Source: Luteimonas abyssi
GTDB lineage: Bacteria; Pseudomonadota; Gammaproteobacteria; Xanthomonadales; Xanthomonadaceae
Reading direction: 5' to 3'
Assembly: GCF_001482195.1 (NCBI RefSeq)
Contig: NZ_KQ759763.1
Coordinates: forward strand, 2,815,924-2,879,923
DNA length: 64,000 bases
In this document: positions 52,093 through 63,954 of the stretch, in pieces
Numbering within the stretch: the first letter of the stretch is position 1
Layout of the letters: each line of letters begins with the position of its first letter
Program-made: the position numbers and the translations under genes
Notes under the pieces: generated by a model
The model's input: only the letters and a program-made list of their open reading frames with translations
The model's database searches: none
Told to the model about the DNA's origin: nothing

Positions 52093-53292
52093 CTACCACC
52101 GGCGCCCGTCATGGCCGGCCCGCCACTCCAAGGACTCAGCGTCCTGTGGACGGCCCGCGGTACCGGGCTCGGCAACGACCGACCAGACCGGCCGAGGCTC
52201 CAGGGTCATCCTCACATCGTCCCCCAGCACGCGCAGATCGCGGATCCGCAAGCGGTAGCGATCGGCCATCGCCTGCAGGCCCAACCCGTCGAACAGGGGT
52301 CGCGCAGCCTCGCCCAGCAGGACCGGCGCGAGATAGAGCATGCATTCGTCGACCAGCCCAGCGTTGAGCAGGGCGCCGCACAGCGACGCGCCAGCCTCCA
52401 CGTGCACGTCGTTGATCTGCAGGTCCGCCAGCACCCCCATCACCGCGTGCAGGTCGAGGCGCCCGTCGCGGAGCGGCACGGCCGCGTGGGCGATCTCGAG
52501 GTCGCGCGGGACGCGGGCGTCCGGACCATGCAGGTAGAGCGTGGGCGCATCGCCCTCGCGCACCCGCCCGCGATGGGTGGTCGCCAGCCCGGCATCGAGC
52601 ACCACCCGCAACGGCGGAACGAAGGCGTCGTCGGTGTCCAGGCGCACGGTCAGGGCCGGATCGTCGGCGAGGACCGTCCCGCTGGCGGTGAGGATGGCGC
52701 CGGCGCGGGCCCGCCAGCGATGCACGTCTGCGCGCGACGCCTCGCCGCTGATCCATTTCGAATCGCCGTCTGCCGCGGCGGTGCGTCCGTCCAGGCTCGC
52801 GGCGAGCTTCACCCGCACCCACGGACGCCCGCGCTCGACCCGCGACAGGAAGCCGCGGTTCAACGCACGCGCCTCGGCCTCCAGAAGGCCCCACGCCACG
52901 TCGATCCCGGCCGCGCGCAGGCGCTCGAACCCGCGTCCGTCGACCTGAGGGAACGGATCGCGCATCGCCGCCACGACCCGGGCCACGCCGGCCGCGACCA
53001 GCGCATCGGCGCACGGCGGTGTGCTGCCGGTGTGCGCACAGGGCTCGAGCGTCACGTAGGCCGTGGCGCCGCGCGCCCGCTCGCCGGCGGACTGCAGCGC
53101 GAACACCTCGGCATGCGGGCCACCCTTGCGCTGGTGCCAGCCCTCGCCCACCACCTCGTCGCCGCGCGCGATCACGCAGCCGACCATCGGATTGGGCCTG
53201 GTGGTGAACGCCGCACGCTCGGCCAGCCGCAGCGCGCGCGCCATCATCGCGTGGTCGGTGGCGGTGAACGTCCCCGCAGCCGCAGCACTCAC
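52093..53292 (-). CDS. ribD: Bifunctional riboflavin deaminase/reductase RibD
   Basis: 399 residues. Deaminase domain (about 12-155): [21 protein letters not shown], then the zinc site [10 protein letters not shown] and [18 protein letters not shown]. Reductase domain (about 160-380): [25 protein letters not shown] and [12 protein letters not shown] at 53292 overlaps the nrdR stop by 4 nt; ATG at 53247 is an alternative. Upstream of the FMN switch, so not directly controlled by it. Confidence 0.95.
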   Translation of the reverse strand: MSAAAAGTFTATDHAMMARALRLAERAAFTTRPNPMVGCVIARGDEVVGEGWHQRKGGPHAEVFALQSAGERARGATAYVTLEPCAHTGSTPPCADALVAAGVARVVAAMRDPFPQVDGRGFERLRAAGIDVAWGLLEAEARALNRGFLSRVERGRPWVRVKLAASLDGRTAAADGDSKWISGEASRADVHRWRARAGAILTASGTVLADDPALTVRLDTDDAFVPPLRVVLDAGLATTHRGRVREGDAPTLYLHGPDARVPRDLEIAHAAVPLRDGRLDLHAVMGVLADLQINDVHVEAGASLCGALLNAGLVDECMLYLAPVLLGEAARPLFDGLGLQAMADRYRLRIRDLRVLGDDVRMTLEPRPVWSVVAEPGTAGRPQDAESLEWRAGHDGRRW

Positions 53293-53825
53293 CGCTTGCG
53301 GCCCTTGCCCTTGCCGCCCTTGTCGAACGGCACCACCTCCCCGGACAGCAGGGGCAACTGGCCCTCGCCGGGCAGATCGCGCTCGAGCCGGTCGAGCTCC
53401 TCGCGGAAATCGGCCACATCCTCGAAAGCGCGGTAGACCGAGGCGAACCGGACATAGGCGACGTGGTCGAGCTTGCGCAATTCGGCCATCACGAACTCGC
53501 CGATGCGGATCGAAGGCAGCTCGCGCTCGCCGCTCATCCGCACCGACTGGACCACCGCGCGCACCGCGGCCTCGATCGCCTCTTCGGACACCGAGCGCTT
53601 CTGCAGCGCGCGGTCGAAGCCGAGGCGCAGCTTCTTCGCGTCGAACTGCTCGCGCCGACCATCGGACTTGATGATCGCCGGCAGTTTCAGTTCGATGGTT
53701 TCGAGCGTGGAAAAGCGGTCCCCGCAGGCTTCGCACTCACGGCGACGGCGGATCGTCACGCCGTCCTCGGACACGCGCGAATCGATCACGCGGGTGTCGG
53801 TGTGTTGGCAGAAGGGGCAATGCAT
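53289..53825 (-). CDS. nrdR: Transcriptional repressor NrdR
   Basis: Represses ribonucleotide reductase genes in response to dATP/ATP. 178 residues. Zinc ribbon [15 protein letters not shown]...CEACGDRF at the N-terminus, then an ATP-cone (about 49-139, [19 protein letters not shown]). A charged Lys/Arg/Gly tail ([10 protein letters not shown]) is longer than in E. coli (149). nrdR-ribD is a widely conserved pair. Confidence 0.97.
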   Translation of the reverse strand: MHCPFCQHTDTRVIDSRVSEDGVTIRRRRECEACGDRFSTLETIELKLPAIIKSDGRREQFDAKKLRLGFDRALQKRSVSEEAIEAAVRAVVQSVRMSGERELPSIRIGEFVMAELRKLDHVAYVRFASVYRAFEDVADFREELDRLERDLPGEGQLPLLSGEVVPFDKGGKGKGRKR

Positions 53826-54091
53826 CGGGGATGCGCGACGACGTGTGTGAAGTTACCGCAGTGTACGGCGACGATAGGCCGCGGTCACGGGACCGGCCGG
53901 CGCGAGGGATGCCCGGCTTCGGCTGGGTGGGCCGCGCATGCCGGCGACCTCATCCACCCTGTTCACCGGGGCTCGTCATGAGGCGAGCCGGGGCCGGCAC
54001 GGCCTGCGCGCGACAGCCGCGGCAGACGGCAACGGCCGTGGCGCGCTGCGTCCGGCTGCGCGCGGACGCACGCGCCGGCCGCAGCCTGCCC

Positions 54092-55360
54092 TCAGCCGTA
54101 CACCGGATACTTGCGGCACTGCACGGTGACCGCCTCGCGCACGCGCTCGATCACGGCGGCGTCTTCCGGCGCATCGAGCACGTCGCAGATCCAGCCGGCG
54201 AGCTCGGCGCAGTCGGCCTCGGTGTAGCCGCGGGTCGTGACCGCCGGGGTGCCGATGCGCAGGCCCGACGTGACGAAAGGCTTCTGCGGGTCGTTGGGCA
54301 CCGCGTTCTTGTTCACGGTGATGTGCGCCCGGCCCAGGGCCTCCTCGGCCGCCTTGCCGGTGACGCCCTTTCCGATCATGTCGACCAGCATCAGGTGGTT
54401 CTCGGTACCGCCGGAGACGATCCGGTAGCCGCGGTCGACGATCACCTTCGCCATCGCCTGCGCGTTCTTCACCACCTGCTGCTGGTAGGTCTTGAACGCC
54501 GGCTCCAGCGCTTCCTTGAACGCCACCGCCTTCGCCGCGATGACATGCATCAGCGGACCGCCCTGAATGCCGGGGAAGACGACCGACTGCAGCTTCTTGA
54601 CGAGGTCGTCGTAGTGCTCGCCTGCACCTTCGCGGCTGGCGACGATGATGCCGCCGCGCGGACCGCGCAAGGTCTTGTGGGTGGTGGAGGTGACCACGTG
54701 CGCATGCGGCAGCGGGTTCGGGTAGACGCCCGCGGCGACCAAGCCGGCTACGTGCGCCATGTCGACGAACAGCAGCGCGCCGACCTTGTCGGCGATGGCG
54801 CGGAAGCGCGCCCAGTCGACCACCTGCGAGTAGGCCGAGAACCCGGCCACCACCAGCTTCGGCTTGTGTTCGACGGCCAGCCGCTCGACGGCGTCGTAGT
54901 CGATCAGGCCCTGGTCGTTCACCCCGTACTGCGCGGCGTCGAACAGTTTGCCCGACGCGTTGACCTTGGCGCCGTGGGTGAGATGGCCGCCGTGGGCCAG
55001 ACTCATACCGAGGATCTTGTCGCCGGGCTGCAGCAGCGCCAGATACACCGCCTGGTTGGCCTGCGAACCGGAGTGCGGCTGCACATTGCCGTAGTCGGCG
55101 CCGTAGAGCTGCTTGAGGCGGTCGATCGCGAGTTGCTCGGCCACATCGACGAATTCGCAGCCGCCGTAGTAGCGCTTGCCGGGATAGCCCTCGGCGTACT
55201 TGTTGGTCAGCTGGCTGCCCTGCGCCTCCATGACCCGCGGGCTGGCGTAGTTCTCGGAGGCGATCAGCTCGACGTGGTCCTCCTGGCGCTGCGCTTCCGC
55301 GGCGATGGCCTGGGCCAGTTCGGGATCGTAGGTTTCGATACGGGCGTCGCGCGGAAACAT
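54092..55360 (-). CDS. glyA: Serine hydroxymethyltransferase
   Basis: Interconverts serine and glycine, feeding one-carbon units to tetrahydrofolate. 422 residues, PLP enzyme of fold type [59 protein letters not shown] and the PLP lysine in [15 protein letters not shown] are all present. Divergent from ettA; nrdR lies 266 nt downstream on the same strand and that gap shows no gene. Confidence 0.98.
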   Translation of the reverse strand: MFPRDARIETYDPELAQAIAAEAQRQEDHVELIASENYASPRVMEAQGSQLTNKYAEGYPGKRYYGGCEFVDVAEQLAIDRLKQLYGADYGNVQPHSGSQANQAVYLALLQPGDKILGMSLAHGGHLTHGAKVNASGKLFDAAQYGVNDQGLIDYDAVERLAVEHKPKLVVAGFSAYSQVVDWARFRAIADKVGALLFVDMAHVAGLVAAGVYPNPLPHAHVVTSTTHKTLRGPRGGIIVASREGAGEHYDDLVKKLQSVVFPGIQGGPLMHVIAAKAVAFKEALEPAFKTYQQQVVKNAQAMAKVIVDRGYRIVSGGTENHLMLVDMIGKGVTGKAAEEALGRAHITVNKNAVPNDPQKPFVTSGLRIGTPAVTTRGYTEADCAELAGWICDVLDAPEDAAVIERVREAVTVQCRKYPVYG

Positions 55361-55497
55361 CGGCTCTCCAGGAAACGTCAGGGGCAGCTCGCGATTGTAG
55401 CGCCCGACCGTCGCCGGCCGCCGCCGGCGGCGTGCCGCCCCGCCCGGCCCGGCCTGAACGGCGCCGCGGCAGGGTCGGACGCCCCGGCCGCGGGCGC

Positions 55498-55503
55498 TAT
55501 AAT
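55498..55503 (+). promoter_or_regulatory. -10 box of the ettA promoter
   Basis: A perfect TATAAT, 71 nt before the ettA start. The best -35 candidate with 17-bp spacing is TCGGAC at 55475-55480, a weak match. Confidence 0.6.
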
Positions 55504-55573
55504 GGGCGCTTCCCGTCATCCCCCCGCAGCGCCGTCCCCGCGACCGGCGCTGCCGTCCGCGCACGGAGACCGC

Positions 55574-57238
<1,665 letters not shown>

Positions 57239-57281
57239 TCCCGAGCGCCTCCGGCACCGCGCCGGAGGCGCCGAGCCGGCC

Positions 57282-57845
57282 ATGGCCCATCGCCTCCACG
57301 TCTTCGGCGCCGCAGGCAGCGGCACCACCACCCTCGGTGCCGCGCTGGCCGCGCGGCTTGGTTTGCCGCACGTGGACGTCGACGACGTCTACTGGATGCC
57401 CACCGACCCGCCCTACACCGTCAAGGCCACGCCCGACGAGCGCATCGCGGCGATCGAGCGTCGTGTCGTCGACCGCGACGGCTGGGTGCTGACCGGCTCG
57501 CTGGTCAGCTGGGGCGGCGTGTTCGTCCCGCGCTTCACCCTGGCGGTGTTCCTGACCCTGGACGACGCCGAACGCATGCGCCGCCTGCACCTGCGCGAAC
57601 GCGGTCGCTACGGCGACCGGATCGGGCCGGGCGGCGACCTGGTCGAACACCACCGCGCCTTCATGGACTGGGCCGCGCAGTACGAGACCGCCGGCCCCGA
57701 CATGCGCAGCCGCGCGATGCACGACCGCTGGCGGGCGACGCTGGCCTGTCCGGTACGCGTACTCGATGCCGCCCGGCCGGTCGACGCGCTAGCCGATGCG
57801 ATACTCGACACCCTGCCCGCCGCCTCGAACGGAGTCCGCGAATGA
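57282..57845 (+). CDS. P-loop nucleotide-binding protein, adenylate-kinase-like
   Basis: 187 residues. The P-loop reads [15 protein letters not shown] near residue 9: the usual invariant Lys of GKT/GKS is Thr. This GSGTTT variant is familiar in a family annotated as AAA-family ATPases or topology-modulation-like kinases. A DVDDVYW follows the loop, where related kinases bind substrate, and [10 protein letters not shown] lies later. Function unknown. It starts 43 nt after ettA and overlaps map by 4 nt (ATGA). Confidence 0.82.
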   Translation: MAHRLHVFGAAGSGTTTLGAALAARLGLPHVDVDDVYWMPTDPPYTVKATPDERIAAIERRVVDRDGWVLTGSLVSWGGVFVPRFTLAVFLTLDDAERMRRLHLRERGRYGDRIGPGGDLVEHHRAFMDWAAQYETAGPDMRSRAMHDRWRATLACPVRVLDAARPVDALADAILDTLPAASNGVRE

Positions 57846-58579
57846 CCATCCAGGCGCCCGACGAACTCGCCGGTCTCCAGCGCGCGGGCGCGCTCGTGGC
57901 CGGGATCCTGGCCACCATGCGCGATCACGCCTGCGCCGGCACCGCCCCGCGCGACCTCGACGCGATGGCCTCGGACCTGCTGCGCGAGGCCGGCGCCCGG
58001 TCGGCGCCGGCGCTGACCTACGGCTTTCCGGCCGCGACGTGCATCAGCGTCAACCGGGTCGTGGCCCACGGCATTCCCGACGGCACGCCGCTGCGCGACG
58101 GCGACCTGGTCAACATCGACGTCTCCGCCGAACTCGACGGGTTCTATGCGGACACCGGCGCCAGCTTCGTCGTCGGCACCGCGAGCGCCGCTCAGCAACG
58201 CCTGCTCGACGCCACCCGCGAGGCGCGCGACGCGGCGATCGCGCAGTTGCGCGCGGGCGAGCTGCTCAGCGGCATCGGGCGCACGGTCGAGGCGGTCGCC
58301 GCGCGGCGCGGCTTCCGGGTGATCCGCGACCTGCAGAGCCACGGCGTCGGTCGTGCGCTGCACGAGGCTCCCGGCTCGATCCCGGGCTACTACGACCGTC
58401 GCGACACCCGCCGCCTGCACGACGGCATGGTCATCACCGTCGAACCGTTCCTGGCGACCCACAGCACCCGCACCGAGACTCTGGACGACGGCTGGTCGCT
58501 GGTCTGTCCGAAGGGCGTCGGCGCGCAGTTCGAACACACCGTCGTGGTCACCCACGGCGCGCCGATCATCGTCACCTGA
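57842..58579 (+). CDS. map: Methionine aminopeptidase, type I
   Basis: Removes the initiator Met from nascent proteins. 245 residues. All five metal ligands are visible: Asp in NIDVSAELDGFYADTG (two), His in SHGVGRALHE, Glu in VITVEPFL and Glu in QFEHTVVVT. It is in a gene run with the P-loop gene and pyrF rather than next to rpsB, so it may be a second copy in this genome (inference). Confidence 0.94.
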   Translation: MTIQAPDELAGLQRAGALVAGILATMRDHACAGTAPRDLDAMASDLLREAGARSAPALTYGFPAATCISVNRVVAHGIPDGTPLRDGDLVNIDVSAELDGFYADTGASFVVGTASAAQQRLLDATREARDAAIAQLRAGELLSGIGRTVEAVAARRGFRVIRDLQSHGVGRALHEAPGSIPGYYDRRDTRRLHDGMVITVEPFLATHSTRTETLDDGWSLVCPKGVGAQFEHTVVVTHGAPIIVT

Positions 58580-58589
58580 GAATCTCCGC

Positions 58590-59471
58590 ATGCCGCCCAC
58601 CTTCATGCAGGCGCTGCGCGCGCGCTGGCAATCCGCCGACAGCCTGGTCTGCGTCGGCCTCGATCCGGAGCCGGCGCGGTTTCCCGTCCGCTTCGGGGGC
58701 GCGGCCGAGGCGCCGGCAGCGGCTCTCCCCGAGACCGGCATGTCGGCATCGTCCGATGCCGTCTTCGCCTTCTGCCGCGACATCGCCGATGCCACCGCCG
58801 AGTACGCCTGCGCATTCAAGCCGCAGATCGCGCACTTCGCCGCCCTCGGCGCGGAAGACGCGCTGGCGCGGCTGATCGAACACCTGCACACCGCGCACCC
58901 CGGCGTGCCGGTCATCCTGGACGCCAAGCGCGGCGACATCGGCTCCACCGCCCAACGCTACGTCGGCGAGGCGTTCGACCGCTACCGCGCCGACGCCGTC
59001 ACGGTGAACCCCTATCTCGGCCGGGACTCGGTGCAACCATTCCTGGATCGCGCCGACCGCGGCGTGGTCATCCTGTGCCGCACCTCGAACCCCGGCGCCG
59101 GCGACCTGCAGGATCTCGTCGTGTCCGGTGCGGCCGGCCGCGGCCGGCCGCTGTACCAGCACGTGGCCGAAACCATCGCCCGCGAGTGGAACGGGCACGG
59201 CAACTGCGCACTGGTCGTCGGCGCCACCTGGCCGCAGCAACTTGCCGAGGTGCGCGCCATCGTCGGCGACATGCCGCTGCTGGTGCCGGGTGTCGGCGCA
59301 CAGGGCGGCGACGCCGCCGCCGTGGTGCGCAACGCCCGCAGCGCCGACGGCACCGGCCTGCTGGTGAGCTCATCGCGCGCGATCCTGTACGCCTCGTCCG
59401 GCGACGACTACGCCGAGGCCGCCGCGCGCGCCGCACGCGACCTGCGCGACACCCTCAACGCCGCACGCTGA
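58590..59471 (+). CDS. pyrF: Orotidine-5'-phosphate decarboxylase, type 2
   Basis: Final step of UMP synthesis. 293 residues, the longer PyrF subfamily. Catalytic Lys/Asp in VILDAKRGDIGSTAQRY; other marks are VCVGLDPEPARFP, CAFKPQIAHFA and NPYLGRDSVQPFL. Start ATG at 58590, 10 nt after map, so co-transcribed. Confidence 0.96.
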   Translation: MPPTFMQALRARWQSADSLVCVGLDPEPARFPVRFGGAAEAPAAALPETGMSASSDAVFAFCRDIADATAEYACAFKPQIAHFAALGAEDALARLIEHLHTAHPGVPVILDAKRGDIGSTAQRYVGEAFDRYRADAVTVNPYLGRDSVQPFLDRADRGVVILCRTSNPGAGDLQDLVVSGAAGRGRPLYQHVAETIAREWNGHGNCALVVGATWPQQLAEVRAIVGDMPLLVPGVGAQGGDAAAVVRNARSADGTGLLVSSSRAILYASSGDDYAEAAARAARDLRDTLNAAR

Positions 59472-59836
59472 CCCGCCGGTTTTCTAGACCGAGCGAAACG
59501 CCGGGGGAAGTTCGCACTCGGAGAGCAGGGGCACCCGGCGCTTCGAGGTTCGCGGTCGTTCGAGAAGCAAGCGACGAAGCGATCCGATAGCGGTAGCCCC
59601 ACTTTCCGCAAGCCGAAGCCCCGCCGGGACCGGTGGCCTTCTCGGCGAAATCAAGGAGGAGGCCGCCGCCGTATGGCGGTGGCCGGGGGACATTCGCACG
59701 AGGAGGCTGCCGGTCTCGGCGGGGCCCGGCAGGTCAAGACGAAACAGAGCGAAGCGAGACACACAGCATTTGTCGCGCCGACCAGCCAGCCTCGACGGCG
59801 CAAGAGGAACGGCTCACCTTAAACCACCAGAAAACC
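59472..59836. other. Structured non-coding block between pyrF and def
   Basis: 365 nt between two convergent genes, with several stems: GGCCGCCGCC-GTAT-GGCGGTGGCC at 59664-59687 (one G-T pair), and CTGCCGG/CCGGCAG around 59708-59733. It carries purine-rich words such as AAATCAAGGAGGAGG and AGAGCGAAGCGAGAC. Short open frames on both strands cross it but show no family features or ribosome sites. From memory, similar wording recurs in other xanthomonad intergenic regions, so it may be an interspersed element. Confidence 0.5.
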
Positions 59837-60355
59837 TCACCGCCCACGCTCGGGAAACAGCACATCGCTGTACCCGAACCGCCTGAAATCCTCGATCCGC
59901 ATCGGATACAGCACGCCTTCCAGGTGATCGAACTCGTGCTGGATCACCCGTGCGTGGAAGTCCTCCGCCTCGCCCTGCAGCGGTGTGCCTTGCGCATCGA
60001 ACCCGTGCCAGCGGATGCGCCGCCAGCGCGGCACCCACCCGCGCAGTCCGGGAATCGACAGGCAGCCTTCCCAGCCGTCGGCGCGCTCGTCGCCGACAGG
60101 CTCGATCTCCGGATTGACCAGCACCGTCCGGGGCACCGCCGGGGCATCGGGATAGCGCACCGCCTGCTCGAATCCGAACACCATCACCCGCAGCCCCACC
60201 CCGATCTGCGGCGCCGCCAGTCCCACGCCGCCGGCGTCGGCCATCGTCTCCCACATGTCGGCCACGAGCGCCCGAAGGTCGGTGTCGAATGCCGCGACCG
60301 GCTCGGCACGGCGCACCAGCACCGGATCGCCCATGCGCACGATCGGGCGGATCAT
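59837..60355 (-). CDS. def: Peptide deformylase
   Basis: Removes the formyl group from new proteins; works ahead of Map, encoded 1.3 kb away. 172 residues. The three motifs are intact: [10 protein letters not shown] near 43, WEGCLSIPG near 93 (Cys metal ligand) and QHEFDHLEG near 138 (HExxH). ATG overlaps the pncB stop by 4 nt. As the gene is not with fmt, it may be one of several copies. Confidence 0.96.
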   Translation of the reverse strand: MIRPIVRMGDPVLVRRAEPVAAFDTDLRALVADMWETMADAGGVGLAAPQIGVGLRVMVFGFEQAVRYPDAPAVPRTVLVNPEIEPVGDERADGWEGCLSIPGLRGWVPRWRRIRWHGFDAQGTPLQGEAEDFHARVIQHEFDHLEGVLYPMRIEDFRRFGYSDVLFPERGR

Positions 60356-61545
60356 GCCGCGCGCTCCGGCTCGGGCACGCCGAACACCTGCCGCAGATAG
60401 CGCAGATACCCATCGTCGTCGACCATCGTCTTGCCCGGCGAATCGCTGAGCTTGGCGACGGGCTGGCCATTGCACCGGACCATCTTCAGCACGATCTGCA
60501 GCGGCACCGGGCCGAGGTCGTTGGTCAGGTTGGTGCCCACGCCGAACGACATCCGGCAGCGGCCGCGAAAATGTTCGTACAAGTGCATCACCCGTTCGAT
60601 GTCGAGACCGTCGCTGAAGACGAAGGTCTTGCTGCGCGGATCGATGCGATGCGCCTCCAGATGCGCCAGGATCCGCTCGCCCCACTCCACCGGATCGCCC
60701 GAATCGTGGCGCATGCCGTCGAACAGCTTGCAGAAGTAGAGATCGAAATCGCGCAGGAACGCATCCAGGCCGATCACGTCGGTCAACGCCACCCCGAGAT
60801 CGCCGCGGTACTCCTGCGCCCAGCCGTCGAACGCCGCCGACTGCGAATCGCGCAGCCGCGGCCCCAGCGCCTGAAACGCCTGCAACCACTCGTGCGCCAT
60901 CGTGCCCTGCGCCACCAGCCCGTAGCGCCGCGCGAGATCGACGTTGCTGGTGCCGACGAACTTCTCGCCGAGGCCCTCGACCAGCATCGGGATCAAGGCC
61001 TCGTGCCACGCGCGCGAGTAGCGGCGACGCGTCCCGAAGTCGGTGATGCGGCAGTCCTCGAAGCCCACCGCGTCGTTGATGCGCGCGATCTTGTCGCGCA
61101 ACCGCCGCGTGCCCTCGTCCACGTCCGGCGCCCCGTGGGTCTCGCGGAAGTAGACCTCGTTGACGATCGCCAGCAACGGCACTTCGAACAGGATCGTGTG
61201 CAACCAGGGACCGGCGATGGTCAGCTCGATCTCACCGGGCGCGGTCTCCGATGCACGCAGGTCGATGTACTTGCGGTCGAAGTGGAACAGGCCAAGGAAA
61301 TCGACGAAATCCGGTTTCACGAAGCGCAGCCCGCGCAGGTAAGCCAGCTCCTCGGCACTCATCCGCAGGCGGCACAGCGCATCGATCTCGTCGGAGATCG
61401 CAGCCAGATGCCGGGCGAGATCGACACCCGGCGTACGGCAGCGGAACCGGTACTCGGCCTGCGCGGCCGGATGCTGATGCAGCACCGCCTGCATCATCGT
61501 GAACTTGTAGAGATCGGTGTCGAGCAGCGACTGGATCACCGGCAT
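60352..61545 (-). CDS. pncB: Nicotinate phosphoribosyltransferase
   Basis: Salvages nicotinate into NAD synthesis; its end product feeds NadE, encoded at the other end of the window. 397 residues (E. coli 400). [20 protein letters not shown] at the start, the segment [15 protein letters not shown] (phosphorylated His region) and [13 protein letters not shown] are typical. def overlaps its 3' end. Confidence 0.97.
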   Translation of the reverse strand: MPVIQSLLDTDLYKFTMMQAVLHQHPAAQAEYRFRCRTPGVDLARHLAAISDEIDALCRLRMSAEELAYLRGLRFVKPDFVDFLGLFHFDRKYIDLRASETAPGEIELTIAGPWLHTILFEVPLLAIVNEVYFRETHGAPDVDEGTRRLRDKIARINDAVGFEDCRITDFGTRRRYSRAWHEALIPMLVEGLGEKFVGTSNVDLARRYGLVAQGTMAHEWLQAFQALGPRLRDSQSAAFDGWAQEYRGDLGVALTDVIGLDAFLRDFDLYFCKLFDGMRHDSGDPVEWGERILAHLEAHRIDPRSKTFVFSDGLDIERVMHLYEHFRGRCRMSFGVGTNLTNDLGPVPLQIVLKMVRCNGQPVAKLSDSPGKTMVDDDGYLRYLRQVFGVPEPERAA

Positions 61546-61575
61546 GGGGGCGCCCGGCTGGAAGGGGCCTCCAGC

Positions 61576-63315
61576 CTAGCGCGTCGGCCGCGCGCAGGCC
61601 GTGTCCGGCACCTCCGGCACGCGCGCCCACTGCCAGGTGTCCACGGTCTCGCCGCGCGGCCGGTACTCGATCGCGAGATCCTGCCCGTCGCGGCGGATCT
61701 GCAGCGCCAGTACGCCGTCCTGGTCGCCCTGGATCGCATCCTGGCCGACCGGCTGCAGGATCTCGTCGCCGTCGCGCACGCCGGCGCGCTCGGCCGCCGA
61801 GCCCGGCACCAGCCCGCGCACGATGCGCACCGGCTCCACCAGCACCTTCGGCTCGAAGCCCAGCTCGTAACGCCGCAGCGGCACCTGCACGCGCCGGAAG
61901 CACGGCCCGAACGCATCGGAGACGGGCACCACCACGCGGCCGTCGAGCATCGCGTGGAACGCCGCCACGCCTGCATCGCCCAGCTCCTGCGCGATCAACG
62001 CCTCCCAATCCGCCTGCTCCACCGGCAGGCCCTGCTCGCGGCGCTGGCGCAGCGCCAGCATCACGTCGTCGAGCGAACGCGCACCGCCGGACGCCGCACG
62101 GATCGCCGCGTCGGTGTTGACGAAGTACACGTAGCCGCGGTCGTAGGGCAGCGTGCGGATCCGGGTGTCCTCCCAGAAGTGCCCGGCGACCTCGCGGTTG
62201 GGGGTTTCGGCGAACAGGTTGGTGTAGAAGCGCGCCAGGGTGACGTTGAGATCGCGCAGATAGGCGTCCGGATCGACCATGCCGAAGCGGAACGGCAGCT
62301 CGCCCTGATAGAACACCGCCAAACCCTCGTTGAACCAGGCCGCGCCCAGACTCTCGTCCATGCCGCCACCGCGCGCCATCAGCGGCTGGAAGGTGTGGAA
62401 CATCTCGTGGGCGAGGGTGAAGCGCAGTGCCTCGGGGTCGTTGCCGCGGTCCTCGTCGTAGGTCAGCACGAACGACTGGTGCATGCCGATGCCGCCGCCG
62501 GGATTGACCCGGTTGCGGCGCAGGAAGACGCCGTACGGCGTGGGTGCGGCGTCGAAGACCTCCAGGAAACGCGCATACAGTGCCTCGCCCCAGACGCTCA
62601 TCGCATGGGTGTCGAACGGCGGCGTGCCTTGCCACGCGGAGAAGAACCGGTCGGTCGCTCCCGTCGCGGGGTAACGCTGGATGGCGCCGGCCATGAAGAA
62701 CGCCCCGTCGACCAGCGCGGCCGGAGCCGTCTCGCCATCGGCCAGCGTGTCGAGACTGCTCAGGCCGACCGCGCCATCCGCGAGTGCGGACAGGTCCCAT
62801 TCCGCGCGCAGCGCGAAACCGTCGCCCTCAGGGCGCAACAGGAAGGTCGCGCCACCGCCGGACACCGCGCCGCTGTCGCCGCGCAGCTCGATCGGTGGCG
62901 CCGCCCCGCGCGCGGCCAGCGCGGTCACAGTCGGCGCCCGGTAGCGCACGCGGATCTCGCCTTCGGGCGGGCGCTCGGCGTGCCAGGCGCGCAGCACCGC
63001 GGGGTCCTCGCCGCTGTCTTCGGGCCGCAGCGGCAGCGCGCCGCGGTCGTCGCGCGCATCCAGCGCCTGCAGCCTGTCGGCTACGGTCGGCACGTTGCTC
63101 GCCACCAGCGGCATCCGCAGCAGCGGCACCCCGGCCTCCGGTACCACGCCGGTCATCGTCAGCGTCACCTCGACCGCCTCGATCCGGTCGCCGTCGGCCG
63201 ACGGCACCGGCTGCAGCGTGTAGACCAGCGCCGGCGGCTGCGCGGCCGCCGTCCACGCCAGCAGCGACAGCACGGCGGTGGCGAGGGTGGCGGCGATGGG
63301 GCGATACCTGGACAT
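61576..63315 (-). CDS. M61-like glycyl aminopeptidase family protein with PDZ domain, secreted
   Basis: 579 residues. Signal peptide at 1-25 (cleavage near AWTAAAQ). Beta-rich N-terminal domain, then a gluzincin catalytic domain: zinc motif HEMFHTFQ (HExxH) near 305 and the downstream Glu in AAWFNEGLAVFYQG. A PDZ-like domain lies near 505-555 (VRGLVPGSAAERAGVRDGDEIL). Likely periplasmic or exported peptidase of unknown substrate. Start ATG at 63315 has an AGGAGAGA site. RidA-family gene lies 83 nt upstream on the same strand. Confidence 0.88.
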   Translation of the reverse strand: MSRYRPIAATLATAVLSLLAWTAAAQPPALVYTLQPVPSADGDRIEAVEVTLTMTGVVPEAGVPLLRMPLVASNVPTVADRLQALDARDDRGALPLRPEDSGEDPAVLRAWHAERPPEGEIRVRYRAPTVTALAARGAAPPIELRGDSGAVSGGGATFLLRPEGDGFALRAEWDLSALADGAVGLSSLDTLADGETAPAALVDGAFFMAGAIQRYPATGATDRFFSAWQGTPPFDTHAMSVWGEALYARFLEVFDAAPTPYGVFLRRNRVNPGGGIGMHQSFVLTYDEDRGNDPEALRFTLAHEMFHTFQPLMARGGGMDESLGAAWFNEGLAVFYQGELPFRFGMVDPDAYLRDLNVTLARFYTNLFAETPNREVAGHFWEDTRIRTLPYDRGYVYFVNTDAAIRAASGGARSLDDVMLALRQRREQGLPVEQADWEALIAQELGDAGVAAFHAMLDGRVVVPVSDAFGPCFRRVQVPLRRYELGFEPKVLVEPVRIVRGLVPGSAAERAGVRDGDEILQPVGQDAIQGDQDGVLALQIRRDGQDLAIEYRPRGETVDTWQWARVPEVPDTACARPTR

Positions 63316-63398
63316 CGAAGTCTCTCCTGTTGCGTCATGCACGATGCGGGTGCGGCGGACCGGACGCGCAGCGGGTGGCGGGCGGCATCGGGCGCGGC

Positions 63399-63890
63399 TC
63401 AGTCGCCGCCGTCGATCGCCAGCTCGCCCTCGATCTCCACCGGAATGTTCCATGGCAGCACGGCCATGCCCACCGCGCTGCGCACGTGGCGTCCGGTCAC
63501 CGGTCCGAACACCGCGTGGATCAGATCCGAGAAGCCGTTGATCACCTCCGGCTGGCCGTGGAAATCCGGCGCCGAGGCGACCATGCCGAACACCCGGCGC
63601 CAGCCGGTGATGCGATCGAGGTCGCCGATCTCGGCCTGCACGCTGGCCAGCATCGACAGCCCGGTCAGCATCGCGGCATGGCGCGCGGCATCCGGCTCGA
63701 CCTCGGCACCCACCTTGCCGAACGGCCCGACCAGGCGCCCGTCCGGGCCCTGCGGCCCGTGCCCGGCGATCAGTACCCGGGAGCCGACGCGCTGGGCGAA
63801 GGCGAACGGCAGCACCACGCCCGGCGGCGCGACCAGCGGCGGCGGCAGTTGCAGGCCGAGTTCGGCCAGCCGTGCGATGACGCGGCTCAT
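63399..63890 (-). CDS. RidA (YjgF/YER057c/UK114) family protein
   Basis: 163 residues, the longer RidA subfamily of about 150 residues rather than the 128-residue E. coli type. Marks are LIAGHGPQGPDGRLVGPFGKV, GLSMLASVQAEIGDLDRI and the C-terminal RSAVGMAVLPWNIPVEIEGELAI. Classical RidA deaminates reactive enamines; the Arg that does this is in HVRSAVG here. Its ATG overlaps the stop of a tiny upstream frame (ATGA). Confidence 0.9.
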   Translation of the reverse strand: MSRVIARLAELGLQLPPPLVAPPGVVLPFAFAQRVGSRVLIAGHGPQGPDGRLVGPFGKVGAEVEPDAARHAAMLTGLSMLASVQAEIGDLDRITGWRRVFGMVASAPDFHGQPEVINGFSDLIHAVFGPVTGRHVRSAVGMAVLPWNIPVEIEGELAIDGGD

Positions 63891-63954
63891 CGGCGCACCT
63901 CGCGCACAGGCCGCACGGCGTGGACGGACACGTGCCTCAGGACACGACGGATGT

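Noticed and set aside
53831-55573. Long in-frame extension upstream of ettA
   Set aside because: Runs antisense over glyA; the EttA family starts at [14 protein letters not shown], and a TATAAT lies just before that point.
59484-59762. 92-codon minus-strand frame after pyrF
   Set aside because: No ribosome site or family features; it overlaps the stems of the structured block, so I treat the region as non-coding.
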